From positions 62,001-126,000 of the forward strand of contig NZ_RHNO01000003.1 of assembly GCF_003946265.1 (NCBI RefSeq): 64,000 nt of DNA, read 5' to 3'. This document shows, piece by piece, positions 1 through 7,533 of this stretch. How positions within the stretch are numbered: the stretch's first letter is position 1; each line of letters opens with the position of its first letter. The notes beneath the pieces were generated by a model. The model was not told the origin of the DNA, did not search any database, and worked only from the letters and a program-made list of their open reading frames with translations. The DNA is from Levilactobacillus yonginensis. GTDB taxonomy: Bacteria > Bacillota > Bacilli > Lactobacillales > Lactobacillaceae. Made by a program: the position numbers and the translations under genes.

Positions 1-270
1 AATAGCGGCAAAGTGTTGTACTCTACTAAGAAAAAGGGGTCGCAACGACTCTATGTTAAAAAATACAAAAAAGGGTACGGCGGCGTCAACTATTGCTTAA
101 ATGGTAAATTTAAGTATGGCTACCAGACCATGGGAAACTTTTGGCTGTCTAAGAAAAAGGTTCACGGTAAACGAATTATGCAGTCCTATTACAACATGGG
201 CTATTTCCAAGCTTATACCCGTACTAAGCTTGCCCACAACTACTCCTATCAATATGATGGGGCCGACTGA
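1..270 (+). CDS. C-terminal part of a small secreted-protein family member (cut by window start)
   Basis: An open frame runs in from the left edge and stops at 268-270, so only about 89 C-terminal residues are present. The segment is rich in Lys and Tyr. Its end (KKKVHGKR, then NMGYFQAYTRTKLAHNY) resembles the C-termini of the two minus-strand proteins at 1232-1720 and 1737-2207 (KIAGKQ, then YTHSKVKHGY or YTHAKLKHDY). I therefore read it as a third member of the same exported family, facing them from the plus strand. The signal peptide would lie outside the window. No enzyme motif is visible and the function is unknown. Confidence 0.6.
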   Translation, partial: NSGKVLYSTKKKGSQRLYVKKYKKGYGGVNYCLNGKFKYGYQTMGNFWLSKKKVHGKRIMQSYYNMGYFQAYTRTKLAHNYSYQYDGAD

Positions 271-300
271 CTATATGAATAAGATTGGCCGCTAGCCTAA

Positions 301-341
301 AAATACCTCACCAACGCAAAGAAGTTGGTGAGGTATTTCTT
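301..341. terminator. Rho-independent terminator, bidirectional
   Basis: Perfect 15-bp arms (301-315 and 324-338) around an 8-nt loop. Arms begin AAATACC and end GGTATTT, giving a T-run on both strands. It serves the truncated plus-strand gene and the convergent toxin gene. Confidence 0.9.
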
Positions 342-361
342 AATTCTAGACATTGAATTTC

Positions 362-619
362 CTACGCCGCGTGGTCTCGGCAGGAAAGCACGATGACCGT
401 TTGCCCCTCGACACGGTAGATCAAGCGATGACGCGCATCGATCCGTCGTGTCCAGCATCCCCCAAAGACGCCGTGCAAGGCTTCTGGTTGTCCCGGTCCC
501 TTAGTTGGGTTCTCCATAATAGCGGTCAATAAGTCGTTGACCCGTAGCAACAAGCCCAAGTCGGCCCGTTGTAAGGCTAAATAATCGGACCACGCATTCG
601 TGGTGAACAAACTATTCAT
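362..619 (-). CDS. yoeB: Txe/YoeB-family mRNA interferase toxin, altered C-terminus
   Basis: An 85-residue RelE-fold toxin that should cleave mRNA at the ribosome. The family signature is clear: WSDYL near the N-terminus, GQPEAL with the conserved Glu, WTRRIDARHRLIYRV with the catalytic Arg, and a Cys-Arg-x-His near the end. E. coli YoeB ends Cys-Arg-Tyr-His-Tyr, and that final Tyr contributes to catalysis. Here the tail is Cys-Arg-Asp-His-Ala-Ala, so the Tyr is missing although Glu, Arg and His remain. The gene overlaps the upstream antitoxin by 8 bp and is translationally coupled. It may be a weakened or inactive toxin. Confidence 0.9.
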   Translation of the reverse strand: MNSLFTTNAWSDYLALQRADLGLLLRVNDLLTAIMENPTKGPGQPEALHGVFGGCWTRRIDARHRLIYRVEGQTVIVLSCRDHAA

Positions 620-890
620 CCTGTTCAGCCACCTCCTGCTCAGTCAGCAAGGTATGCGTTGCCACCTTACCGGCGTTGACCTGAATCAAAGATTCTTGTA
701 GCCAGGCCAGATTTTCTGGCTTATTCAGGACGTAACGACTTTCCAACAGATTGTTGTACTCCTCGACCGAAATCAAGACCGCGTTACTCTTATTTTTACG
801 CGTGATAATAATGGCTTCGTAGTCATTTGTCGCTTGGTCCATGAACCGTTTCATTTCCTTACGAAAACGTGCAAAAGTTGTTGCGTTCAC
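612..890 (-). CDS. yefM: YefM/Phd-type antitoxin
   Basis: A 92-residue protein with the Phd/YefM N-terminal fold: residues 1-50 include NDYEAIIITRKNKSNAVLISVEEYNNLLE, the usual DNA-binding and dimerisation segment. The acidic C-terminal half would wrap the toxin. The start is GTG at 888-890, preceded by AGGAGG at 897-902. It is the first gene of the toxin-antitoxin operon and overlaps the toxin by 8 bp. By family precedent it represses its own promoter, probably within 891-1160, but I do not see an obvious palindrome there. Confidence 0.93.
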   Translation of the reverse strand: MNATTFARFRKEMKRFMDQATNDYEAIIITRKNKSNAVLISVEEYNNLLESRYVLNKPENLAWLQESLIQVNAGKVATHTLLTEQEVAEQDE

Positions 891-1160
891 TTAAGCTCCT
901 CCTCTAGTCAAACCCTTACCAGATACCCGTTCTTCGGTGCCAGGCCATGCTTTCGACCACAGCGAGTTGCGTGAGTATCAGCCAAATTGAACGTGACTCT
1001 TGGCGATACATTTTTGGTTTCTTCAAGTCCGATTCTTCCCCCCACAAAAGAGATTAGACCCAGCATAGCGTAGTTTTAGTAAATAGGCAACAATAAATAT
1101 AGTGTTATCTACATTGCTAGATTTATGGCAGCAGTTTCATCGCCAACTTGACGGTATCAG
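891..1160. other. Non-coding stretch upstream of the toxin-antitoxin pair
   Basis: About 270 bases with no convincing gene. It must hold the yefM promoter. No repeat, palindrome or RNA structure stands out. Confidence 0.4.
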
Positions 1161-1163
1161 AAA

Positions 1164-1193
1164 GGCCGTGAATACCAGTGAATTCACGGCCAA
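1164..1193 (-). terminator. Rho-independent terminator for the 1232-2207 operon
   Basis: 10-bp perfect arms GGCCGTGAAT and ATTCACGGCC with an 8-nt loop. A short T-run follows on the minus strand. Confidence 0.75.
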
Positions 1194-1231
1194 TTTAATT
1201 TTTTATATTTTTCTAATTGCTACCTCCGACC

Positions 1232-1720
1232 TTAACGAAGATGCTGATTAACCGCAACGGGCGCAAAGTAACCGTGTTTAACCTTACTATGTGTATAAAC
1301 TGTGGCCGCGATTCCCATATCCTGAGTAACTGTCGCCAACACGTTACGTTGCTTGCCCGCAATCTTCATCCGGTACGTAAAGTACTCTGCTGGTTCTGGC
1401 CCAAATACATTTTTCTGTTCAAACGCGTAAGTGGCCCACTTCTTGTGCCGATACCCCATCTGAATCACGAGCTTTTTACCTTTGATGGTCTGTGTCTTGT
1501 GCTTATTCAACTTTTCACTGTAAGAATGCCGCTTGATCACCAATTTTTGATAGAAGTGGTGCTTTTTATTGTAATGATACCAGGTTCCACGCAACTTCTT
1601 CGGAACCGTTTTAAATGTACGATTCGTGTACGAGGCAGCGTGGCCGGTAACCGTCGCCAGTCCACCGAAACTGATTAACGCCATCGCTACCACTGCTACT
1701 CGTAAAATCAACTTTTTCAC
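1232..1720 (-). CDS. Small secreted protein, LRGTWYH family
   Basis: 162 residues beginning at GTG 1718-1720, chosen because AGGAGG (1731-1736) sits about 10 bases upstream; an ATG further upstream has no such site. Residues 1-29 are a clear Sec signal peptide (VKKLILR, a hydrophobic core, then Ala-x-Ala cleavage). The mature part carries KLRGTWYHYNKKHHF, then Lys/His/Tyr-rich beta-type sequence and YTHSKVKHGYFAP at the end. It is a paralogue of the protein encoded 16 bp upstream (1737-2207). No catalytic motif is visible. The role is unknown, probably extracellular or wall-associated. Confidence 0.85.
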   Translation of the reverse strand: MKKLILRVAVVAMALISFGGLATVTGHAASYTNRTFKTVPKKLRGTWYHYNKKHHFYQKLVIKRHSYSEKLNKHKTQTIKGKKLVIQMGYRHKKWATYAFEQKNVFGPEPAEYFTYRMKIAGKQRNVLATVTQDMGIAATVYTHSKVKHGYFAPVAVNQHLR

Positions 1721-1736
1721 CTTGCTAAATCCTCCT

Positions 1737-2207
1737 CTAAACGCGTAGATGTTTTTTAACAGACTGTGGCGCCCGATAATCATGCTTCAGCTTAGCATGC
1801 GTATAGACTCGTGGCTTCATCGACGCCCCCTGTGGTGATTCTACCATCACGTGTTGCTGCTTGCCGTTAATCCTCATGTGATAGGAGAAGAACAACCCCG
1901 TCTCGCCACCAGTCGTGTGACTCATGAAACCATACTGCGTGTAGTTTCCCTTAGCAGCCACCTTGATCACTTCCAGGTTCTTGACCCACTTGCCGTGACG
2001 TCCCATCCGATTGTAAAAAATTTGGTGCTTGCGAATGATCCGCTTATCGTATCCGGTTCGCTTATCCCAATGATACCAGGTTCCCCGTAACGTTTGCGGC
2101 GTAGTCCGCGACATTGCCTGCGCTGAAGTCGTTGGCAGCGTAAGCCCAACTAAACCTAATCCGACAACCAACACCGTCAGGATAACCAATTTATGTAAGT
2201 AATGCAT
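1737..2207 (-). CDS. Small secreted protein, LRGTWYH family (tandem paralogue)
   Basis: 156 residues from ATG 2205-2207. AGAAGG is placed 8 bases upstream; an in-frame GTG nine bases earlier would overlap that site. Signal peptide of about 30 residues ending SAQA. The mature protein opens with TLRGTWYHWDKRTGYDKRI, matching the next gene's TWYHY motif, and ends YTHAKLKHDYRAP. The first gene of a two-gene operon with the 1232-1720 paralogue (16-bp gap). Tandem duplication followed by divergence is evident. The function is unknown. Confidence 0.85.
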   Translation of the reverse strand: MHYLHKLVILTVLVVGLGLVGLTLPTTSAQAMSRTTPQTLRGTWYHWDKRTGYDKRIIRKHQIFYNRMGRHGKWVKNLEVIKVAAKGNYTQYGFMSHTTGGETGLFFSYHMRINGKQQHVMVESPQGASMKPRVYTHAKLKHDYRAPQSVKKHLRV

Positions 2208-2369
2208 TTTCCCCACCTTCTGCAGTGACCATGCGCTATCTTCCGCGTGGCCCCGCCCAACCTTTCCATCATTTTTTCAGTAAAATCCATGACTACTTAT
2301 AGTTTAATCAATTTTTCCTCTTTGGAAAGCCTAATTTCCTTTTTCCAGAACGACCTCATCCAAACCACT

Positions 2370-2421
2370 AAAAAAGCATTGCCAGCAGCCCACCATCAAA
2401 TGGCCACTTACTAGCAACGCT
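2370..2421 (-). terminator. Rho-independent terminator for 2434-3528
   Basis: AGCATTGC (2375-2382) pairs with GCAACGCT (2414-2421), one wobble, with an inner hairpin between. Six A's on the plus strand give a T-run on the minus transcript. Confidence 0.75.
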
Positions 2422-2433
2422 TCTTTAAAATTT

Positions 2434-3528
2434 CTACCAATTCAACGAACTGCCTGCTAAAATCTCCGGTTGGTGGTTACTCATCAGATAAGCCTGACCA
2501 TCGCTTCCGAAGGTCAACCCCTCAAACTCCCGGTGAGATGTGAAACCAGTCCACTTAACATCCCCACTGCTGAGATGTTCGATCTTCTTAGCTGGTAAAC
2601 TGGCAATTGAGTCATCTGCCACCAGGTATAGCCGCCCATTGTTGGGATTGTACGCCATACTCTGGACACGGGTCCCAGGGCCGTGTGCCAAAATCTGCTT
2701 CGTCAGCCGGAAGCTAACGTGATTTCGGTGAATGTTCCCCTGATAAATGTAAACTTCATTCGCGCGTGGTCGCGTCCAAAAGTAGGCGTGGCCCGCCTTA
2801 TCAAACGCCAACACGTGACCACCAGGAACCGCAAAGTGCTTGGCCTTCAACCGAAATTGAATCCGGTGAACTGGCTGCAAGGACGTCGCATTAATTTGTT
2901 GTAGGACCCCATACTGACTCATGTTGACGCGAGGAGCAGACTCGCGGTCACACCACATATAGAACTGATGATTATGCCAGTCGTAGGCTAACGATTGACC
3001 GTGGCCCGTCGTAAAGGCTGGCCCCACTTTGATAGCAGAACGAATCATCATTTCTTGCGCCGACTGTGCCGCAGCGTTCGTGTACACCATCTGTAACTGC
3101 CGCGGTGTTGCCTTCAGATCGGCCAATGTCTGTAAATTAAACCGGACGATGCGGCCACGGTTATGCCAAGCCGTCGGACAGTACACGACGTAGAGGTAAT
3201 GCCCCACGACTGCCGAGCTCTGGGGATCACCCCAAGCCTGATGCCGATAGCCTGGAATTGGTAACAAGTATTTCGTTTTAAACGTCACCGCGCTGCCCCG
3301 ATCACTGGCAATGATATTTACGCCTTGTGGGTGAGTTGCGTCGGCATAACTACTTGGCACGGGTACGTAATGTACTTGGCGATCATTCAACGTTGTCATG
3401 CGCTTAGACGTGACTAAGGCTGCCGAAGTTTGTTTGACGGTTGTGGCCGCCGCGTGTGCTGGCACCGTCGCAGCTAGGTCGAGGCCCAGACTAAGGATTA
3501 GTGCCCCAGCTAAATGAATTGTTCTCAT
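2434..3528 (-). CDS. Secreted protein of unknown function, beta-propeller-like
   Basis: 364 residues with an N-terminal signal peptide (hydrophobic residues 5-22, cleavage after AHA). The mature protein has repeating aromatic strands of the kind GHYLYVVYCPTAW, GQSLAYDWHNHQFYMWCD, GHVLAFDKAGHAYFW and QSMAYNPNNGRLYLVAD. Each holds a Gly-x-x-Leu-x-Tyr core, which suggests a beta-propeller or similar repeat fold. Two conserved Cys residues might form a disulfide. It is 60% or more alike by eye to the gene directly upstream (3614-4702), so the pair is a tandem duplication. No enzyme signature is recognised. Probably extracellular. Confidence 0.85.
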   Translation of the reverse strand: MRTIHLAGALILSLGLDLAATVPAHAAATTVKQTSAALVTSKRMTTLNDRQVHYVPVPSSYADATHPQGVNIIASDRGSAVTFKTKYLLPIPGYRHQAWGDPQSSAVVGHYLYVVYCPTAWHNRGRIVRFNLQTLADLKATPRQLQMVYTNAAAQSAQEMMIRSAIKVGPAFTTGHGQSLAYDWHNHQFYMWCDRESAPRVNMSQYGVLQQINATSLQPVHRIQFRLKAKHFAVPGGHVLAFDKAGHAYFWTRPRANEVYIYQGNIHRNHVSFRLTKQILAHGPGTRVQSMAYNPNNGRLYLVADDSIASLPAKKIEHLSSGDVKWTGFTSHREFEGLTFGSDGQAYLMSNHQPEILAGSSLNW

Positions 3529-3541
3529 AATCCCTCATCCC

Positions 3542-3582
3542 CCAATCTTTTGCGCAAGTATAAGACCTGTGCGAAAGATTGG
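3542..3582 (-). promoter_or_regulatory. Inverted repeat in the spacer between the secreted paralogues
   Basis: Arms 3542-3556 and 3568-3582 pair over about 15 positions with two imperfections. There is no T-run on either side. It lies only a few bases before the ribosome site of the downstream gene (2434-3528), so it looks more like a leader or processing hairpin than a terminator. Confidence 0.5.
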
Positions 3583-3613
3583 CGGACTTCAGAACTCTTT
3601 TAACGATTTAAAC

Positions 3614-4702
3614 TTACCAACTGGTGCGGTTACTCGTCAGGACCTCGGGATTATGGTTACTCAAGAGGTAAGCTCGGCCGTTGCGCGCGAAGGTTAAACC
3701 TTCCAGTTCACGTCGCGGTGAGAACTTATTCCATTTAACGTTGTGTTTCGTCAGATGGCCGTTCCCATTCAACTTCTTAGCTGGCAGGTTAGCAATCGAC
3801 CCATCAGATACCAGATAGAGTTTGCCCGTGTGGGGGTTGTACCCCATGCTCTGCACCCGCGTGCCGGGACCGTGCGATAAGACCTGATGCGTCAGCCGGA
3901 AATGAACCTTATTCCGCGAGATTCGACCCTTGTAAATGTAGGCGCGATACGTGGATGGCCGAGACCAGAAATAGGCGTTCCCATACTTATCAAACGTCAG
4001 AACATGCCCACCGGGGACCGAGAACTTGCGACTCCGCAAGCGGAAACGAATCTTGTGCAGCACCTTCATTTTACTGGTACTAATTTCACTGATATAGCCA
4101 TACTGATTCATGGGTTGGCGTGGTGCCGATTCCTTGTCACACCACATGTACAAGTGATGATTCTTCCAATTGTACGCCAGTGATTGACCGTGACCGGTCG
4201 TGAAGACCGGGCCCACTTTAATGGCCTTTCGAATAGCGCGTTCTTTCTTAGCATTGGAAGAATATGCCTTTTGAACTTGGCGAGGTGTGGCCCGCAAGCC
4301 ATCCAACTTCGTCATGTCATACCGGACGATTCGGCCCTTGTTCTTCCAGGCCGTTGGACAGTAAACCACGTACAAGTAGCGCCCACTAGTGGCGATACTC
4401 TGCGGATTTCCCCAGGCTTGATGCTTATAACCCGGATACGGTAAGAGGTACTTCGTCTTAAATTTAACGGATGCCCCCTTGATACTCTTAATTAGGTTAC
4501 TGCTATGTAAATGCTTGGCATGGGTATACCGGCGGGGTACCCCCGTATAGTGCACGGCACTATCATTGATGCTCCGTAAACGACCAACACTCAAAGCGGA
4601 CGACCGCTGATGGACGATTTTATACGCATGAGCCGGTACGCTGGGCGCCAGACTGAACCCCAATCCGACCAGTAGCACCAACCAAATATGTCTAAATTTC
4701 AT
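3614..4702 (-). CDS. Secreted protein of unknown function, paralogue of 2434-3528
   Basis: 362 residues. The signal peptide covers residues 1-26 (MKFRHIWLVLLVGLGF... ending AHA). It shares long blocks with its neighbour: KFKTKYLLPYPGYKHQAWGNPQ, GRYLYVVYCPTAWKNKGRIVRYD, KVGPVFTTGHGQSLAYNWKN and SHGPGTRVQSMGYNPHTGKLYLV in the same order. It is first in the minus-strand unit, and the downstream copy follows after an 85-bp spacer containing a hairpin. Start ATG 4700-4702 is preceded by AGAAAGGA. No known domain is recognised. The aromatic repeat strands suggest a propeller that might bind a wall polymer. Confidence 0.85.
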   Translation of the reverse strand: MKFRHIWLVLLVGLGFSLAPSVPAHAYKIVHQRSSALSVGRLRSINDSAVHYTGVPRRYTHAKHLHSSNLIKSIKGASVKFKTKYLLPYPGYKHQAWGNPQSIATSGRYLYVVYCPTAWKNKGRIVRYDMTKLDGLRATPRQVQKAYSSNAKKERAIRKAIKVGPVFTTGHGQSLAYNWKNHHLYMWCDKESAPRQPMNQYGYISEISTSKMKVLHKIRFRLRSRKFSVPGGHVLTFDKYGNAYFWSRPSTYRAYIYKGRISRNKVHFRLTHQVLSHGPGTRVQSMGYNPHTGKLYLVSDGSIANLPAKKLNGNGHLTKHNVKWNKFSPRRELEGLTFARNGRAYLLSNHNPEVLTSNRTSW

Positions 4703-5036
4703 GGATGCGTTCCTTTCTTTCTAATAACTTGTTCTCGAAATTATTCAACATATAAAGTGTATCGCATAAGATTCGGACCATCAATTGGAATATTATTTTT
4801 TTGATAATAATGGTAGCGGTTCCAACTAAGCTGACAGTGCTTTTGCGGTCAGGCGTTTCGACAAATGTTAAATTAATTTCATGAAAACAATTGTAAAATA
4901 ATGAATCGGCGCAGTCCAAAAAACTCCGCCAGGTCGTTAGACCCAACGGAGCTTCAATTTAAGGTTAAATCTAAAGGTTGAAAGTTCGAAAACCATTATC
5001 AAGTCAAGAATAGTAAGGCCTTATAGACTTATCCAG
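4703..5036. other. Non-coding spacer, AT-rich
   Basis: About 330 bases. It holds the promoter region of the secreted-protein pair. A short open frame here overlaps the real start and looks accidental. No other structure is seen until the repeat at 5037. Confidence 0.4.
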
Positions 5037-5216
5037 CCACCTGCGGCTGTCAGAGATTCCGCCTGCTGTGGGGAACGCCTACGGCCTGAAAACCGGTCCT
5101 TCGACTCGGTTTGAAGCCTGGAAAAACCACCAGTCTCCAAACACGTCCCACGCTGTAAGCCGAAAATCGGCTAACACCGTCGACACAGCTGGCTCCACCG
5201 CTGACCACCTCCGGTT
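5037..5216 (-). repeat. Structured intergenic repeat R1 (long type, reverse orientation)
   Basis: Read on the minus strand it opens CCGGAGG and closes CCGCAGG. It carries the junction GCTGTGTCGA ... CCCCACAGC. It has arm P2 (GTGTTAGCCGA/TCGGCTTACAGC, a TTA/TTA pairing), arm P3 (GTTTGGAGACTGG/CCAGGCTTCAAAC with the shared A-G mismatch) and a degenerate P4 (GGACC...GGCC). The outer stem is only partly preserved. Confidence 0.8.
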
Positions 5217-5295
5217 AAACGGGTTCCTGGGAATTAAGCTAGCTCAAATGCATGAATGACAGAACTTACTCAATATTACTGGCGCGCCACTAGGT

Positions 5296-5467
5296 AGCCG
5301 AGAGTGAGCCAAATTTGCACTCAGCCGTGGGATTTTTAAGTGATTTTCTTGAAAATGGCGACTTGAAGACGTGTTTTGCGGCTTCAAGCGAGGGGCAAGA
5401 CCGCCCTTTGGCTTGTCCCGTCCTTCCCACCGCGTTCCAGTCCAAATTTGGCGAACGGTAAGGCGGC
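5296..5467 (+). repeat. Structured intergenic repeat R2 (GCCGAGAG type with P3 and P4)
   Basis: Opens AGCCGAGAG and closes CGGTAAGGCGG. The outer stem GCCAAATTTG pairs with CAAATTTGGC. Arm P3 is CTTGAAGACG/CGGCTTCAAG and arm P4 is GGGCAAGACC/GGCTTGTCC. It ends about 20 bp from the luxS stop. Its last 117 bases recur at 16157-16274 with about six differences. Confidence 0.85.
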
Positions 5468-5487
5468 AATTTTTAAATTTAAATTCG

Positions 5488-5961
5488 TTAGATGACTTCG
5501 CGTTTGAATGGATCCTTAGAAATCCCCTTGTCGAGAATATCCTTGCACCATTCCTGAGCGGAAAACAGACTGTGGTCGCGGTAGTTTCCACAACTGTATT
5601 TGTCAGTCCCCTGAACGTCTTTCCATTCAGTGTCAAAGGCAATCCGGTGAAGGGCCACCTTCAAAGCTTTAGCAACTTCTTCAGTGGATTGTTCACCCCA
5701 AGTAATCAGGTGGAAGCCGGTCCGGCAACCGAATGGCGAACAATCAATAACGCCAGACATTTCGTCGCGGAGGTACCCCGCCAAGAGATGTTCAATCGTA
5801 TGTAACCCGGCTGTTGGAATTGCGTTTTGGTTCGGTTGAACCAATCGTAAATCAAAGTTAGAGATAACGTCGCCTTTATTCCCGGTCTCGCGAGTAATCA
5901 ACCGAACGTAAGGTGCTTTAACAGCTGTGTGATCCAAAGTGAAACTTTCGACTTTTGCCAT
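5488..5961 (-). CDS. luxS: S-ribosylhomocysteine lyase (autoinducer-2 synthase)
   Basis: 157 residues, the standard LuxS length. It splits S-ribosylhomocysteine into homocysteine and DPD, the AI-2 precursor, in the cytosolic activated methyl cycle. The metal site is complete: H54-T-I-E57-H58 and the later C124 ([10 protein letters not shown]). The catalytic Cys of PFGCRTG is C79. Start ATG 5959-5961 follows GGGAG. The gene stands alone between copies of the structured repeat (R1 and R2 downstream, R3 upstream). No SAM-related riboswitch is visible in the leader. Confidence 0.98.
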   Translation of the reverse strand: MAKVESFTLDHTAVKAPYVRLITRETGNKGDVISNFDLRLVQPNQNAIPTAGLHTIEHLLAGYLRDEMSGVIDCSPFGCRTGFHLITWGEQSTEEVAKALKVALHRIAFDTEWKDVQGTDKYSCGNYRDHSLFSAQEWCKDILDKGISKDPFKREVI

Positions 5962-6032
5962 TATGTGCCAACTCCCTTTTAATTTATCTGTACTTTGCTT
6001 GCAACCCTAATATGTGATGAGCGGCCTGTGTC

Positions 6033-6182
6033 AGCCGAGAGGGCGGGAAAAATAGGCTCAGCCGTGGCACTGCCTTAGCACGGTGACTTGCCGTGGTTAG
6101 GCAGAACCGAGTTTCGAGACCGCTCTTTGGCTCGAAATCGCGTTCACAGCGTTCCAGCCTATTTTTTCCGCCCGGTAAGGCG
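6033..6182 (+). repeat. Structured intergenic repeat R3 (GCCGAGAG type)
   Basis: The 18-bp outer stem opens GGGCGGGAAAAATAGGCT and pairs with one wobble near the 3' end. Arm P2 is CTGCCTTAGCACGG/CCGTGGTTAGGCAG. Arm P4 is TTTCGAGACC/GGCTCGAAA. It closes CCCGGTAAGGCG. It is nearly identical to R6 (23009-23160) except in the distal part of P2. Confidence 0.88.
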
Positions 6183-6398
6183 CAAATCCAACTCCTTAAG
6201 AAATTGCAGACACGTGTACTTCCTTACTGTAACCAAATTATTAAAAAATTGCCATTATTTTCTCTGAACGTTAGGTTTCCTTTCTGAATAGATGACAGAT
6301 CTGCTAAGAAACCGTAAAAACCGATGGCTCGCACCGCCACTCTAGCTATGAGTGGGTATACTAGATTGCGGATTAAGAGAGTAAGGGGAGGAATCATC

Positions 6399-7394
6399 AT
6401 GCAAAATACACCATTACCACCACGCCGAGAGAGCTTTGCCCCGCGTCGGCATCATTTACGCCACTGGCTCATTGCACTGTGTAGTCTACTGGCGATTGGC
6501 GGTGGCGTCTACGGCTGGCGTGCTTGGCATGCAGCTCAGCAGACCTTTTCCGCCACCTATCACGCCGTCGGCAAACCCAATGACACCACCATTACCAGCG
6601 GTAAGCCGTTTGCCGTACTCCTCTTGGGAACCGACACGGGCGCCCTTGGCCGTCACGATGTTGGCCGCACAGATACCATGATTGTTGCCACCATCAATCC
6701 CCAAAAACAGACGGCTAAATTAACGAGCATCCCCCGTGACACGCTGGTCAACATCTGGGGGAGCCAACAGGACGAGGAAAAAATCAACGCGGCTTACCCA
6801 CTATATGGTGCCCACACTACCATCAAAACGGTGGAGCACCTGGTAAACGTCCCCATTCCCTATTACGTGCTTCTCAACATGGGCGGCCTTAAGAAAATGA
6901 TCAACGCCGTGGGTGGCGTCACGGTCGACCCCCTCCTGACTTTTCACTACCAACAGGCTAACGTGACTAAGGGCGTTAAGATTCATTTGAACGGCGCCAG
7001 CGCCTTGGCCTACTCCCGCATGCGCGACCAAGACCCCCAAGGTGACTACGGCCGGCAAGCACGGCAACGCCAAATCATCAAAGCTTTAGTTCTAAAGGAA
7101 GCTAGCATCGGGTCCTTGCCGCGCTACCAATCCGTCCTGGACTCGCTGACCAACAACCTCCAGACCAACTTGACCTTCCAAGACCTCGTCTGGCTACGCG
7201 CCAAGGATGGCCACACCAGCCGCCACATTCAATCGCAAACACTACAGGGGCAACCAGCGACCATCAACGGTATCGATTACCAAATTGCCCCTCAGGCTGA
7301 GATCGACAAAGTCTCTACCAGCCTGCGGCAGGCCTTGAACCTATCAGACAATTCTAGCTTTCAAACAGATGCGTTGGACCCGGTTGGGTTTTAA
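6399..7394 (+). CDS. LytR-CpsA-Psr (LCP) family wall-polymer ligase
   Basis: 331 residues from ATG 6399, preceded by GGGGAGG. LCP enzymes transfer teichoic acid or polysaccharide from undecaprenyl pyrophosphate to peptidoglycan outside the membrane. Residues 19-42 are a single membrane anchor after a basic N-terminus. The LCP core follows: VLLLGTDTG, GRTDTMIVATINP, LTSIPRDTLVNI, INAAYPLYGA, INAVGGVTVD, LNGASALAYSRMRDQDPQGDYGRQARQRQIIKAL. The arginines and aspartates that bind pyrophosphate are all present. A short Ser/Asp tail ends DPVGF. Single-gene unit with a terminator 70 bp downstream. Confidence 0.95.
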   Translation: MQNTPLPPRRESFAPRRHHLRHWLIALCSLLAIGGGVYGWRAWHAAQQTFSATYHAVGKPNDTTITSGKPFAVLLLGTDTGALGRHDVGRTDTMIVATINPQKQTAKLTSIPRDTLVNIWGSQQDEEKINAAYPLYGAHTTIKTVEHLVNVPIPYYVLLNMGGLKKMINAVGGVTVDPLLTFHYQQANVTKGVKIHLNGASALAYSRMRDQDPQGDYGRQARQRQIIKALVLKEASIGSLPRYQSVLDSLTNNLQTNLTFQDLVWLRAKDGHTSRHIQSQTLQGQPATINGIDYQIAPQAEIDKVSTSLRQALNLSDNSSFQTDALDPVGF

Positions 7395-7460
7395 GGCCAA
7401 TCGGCGGGCGTTATTTGTCAGCTGACGTCCGTTTAAGCATTCTAAATTTAGGATAAATAA

Positions 7461-7494
7461 AAGGGACCTGGAAAAAATTCCAGATCCCTTTTGC
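7461..7494. terminator. Rho-independent terminator, bidirectional
   Basis: AAGGGACCTGG pairs with CCAGATCCCTT around an A-rich loop. It sits between the convergent LCP gene and the membrane protein gene. Confidence 0.85.
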
Positions 7495-7533
7495 GTAGTT
7501 AACTTAAGAAACACGATTAGCTGACCAGGATTC

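Noticed and set aside
4692-4946. 84-residue open frame on the minus strand
   Set aside because: It overlaps the start of the secreted-protein gene, has no ribosome site and no family features; it covers the promoter region.
5371-5805. Open frames across repeats R2, R3, R6, R7 and R9
   Set aside because: They run through the structured repeats or antisense to luxS and other genes. Their apparent protein sequence is a by-product of the repeat DNA.
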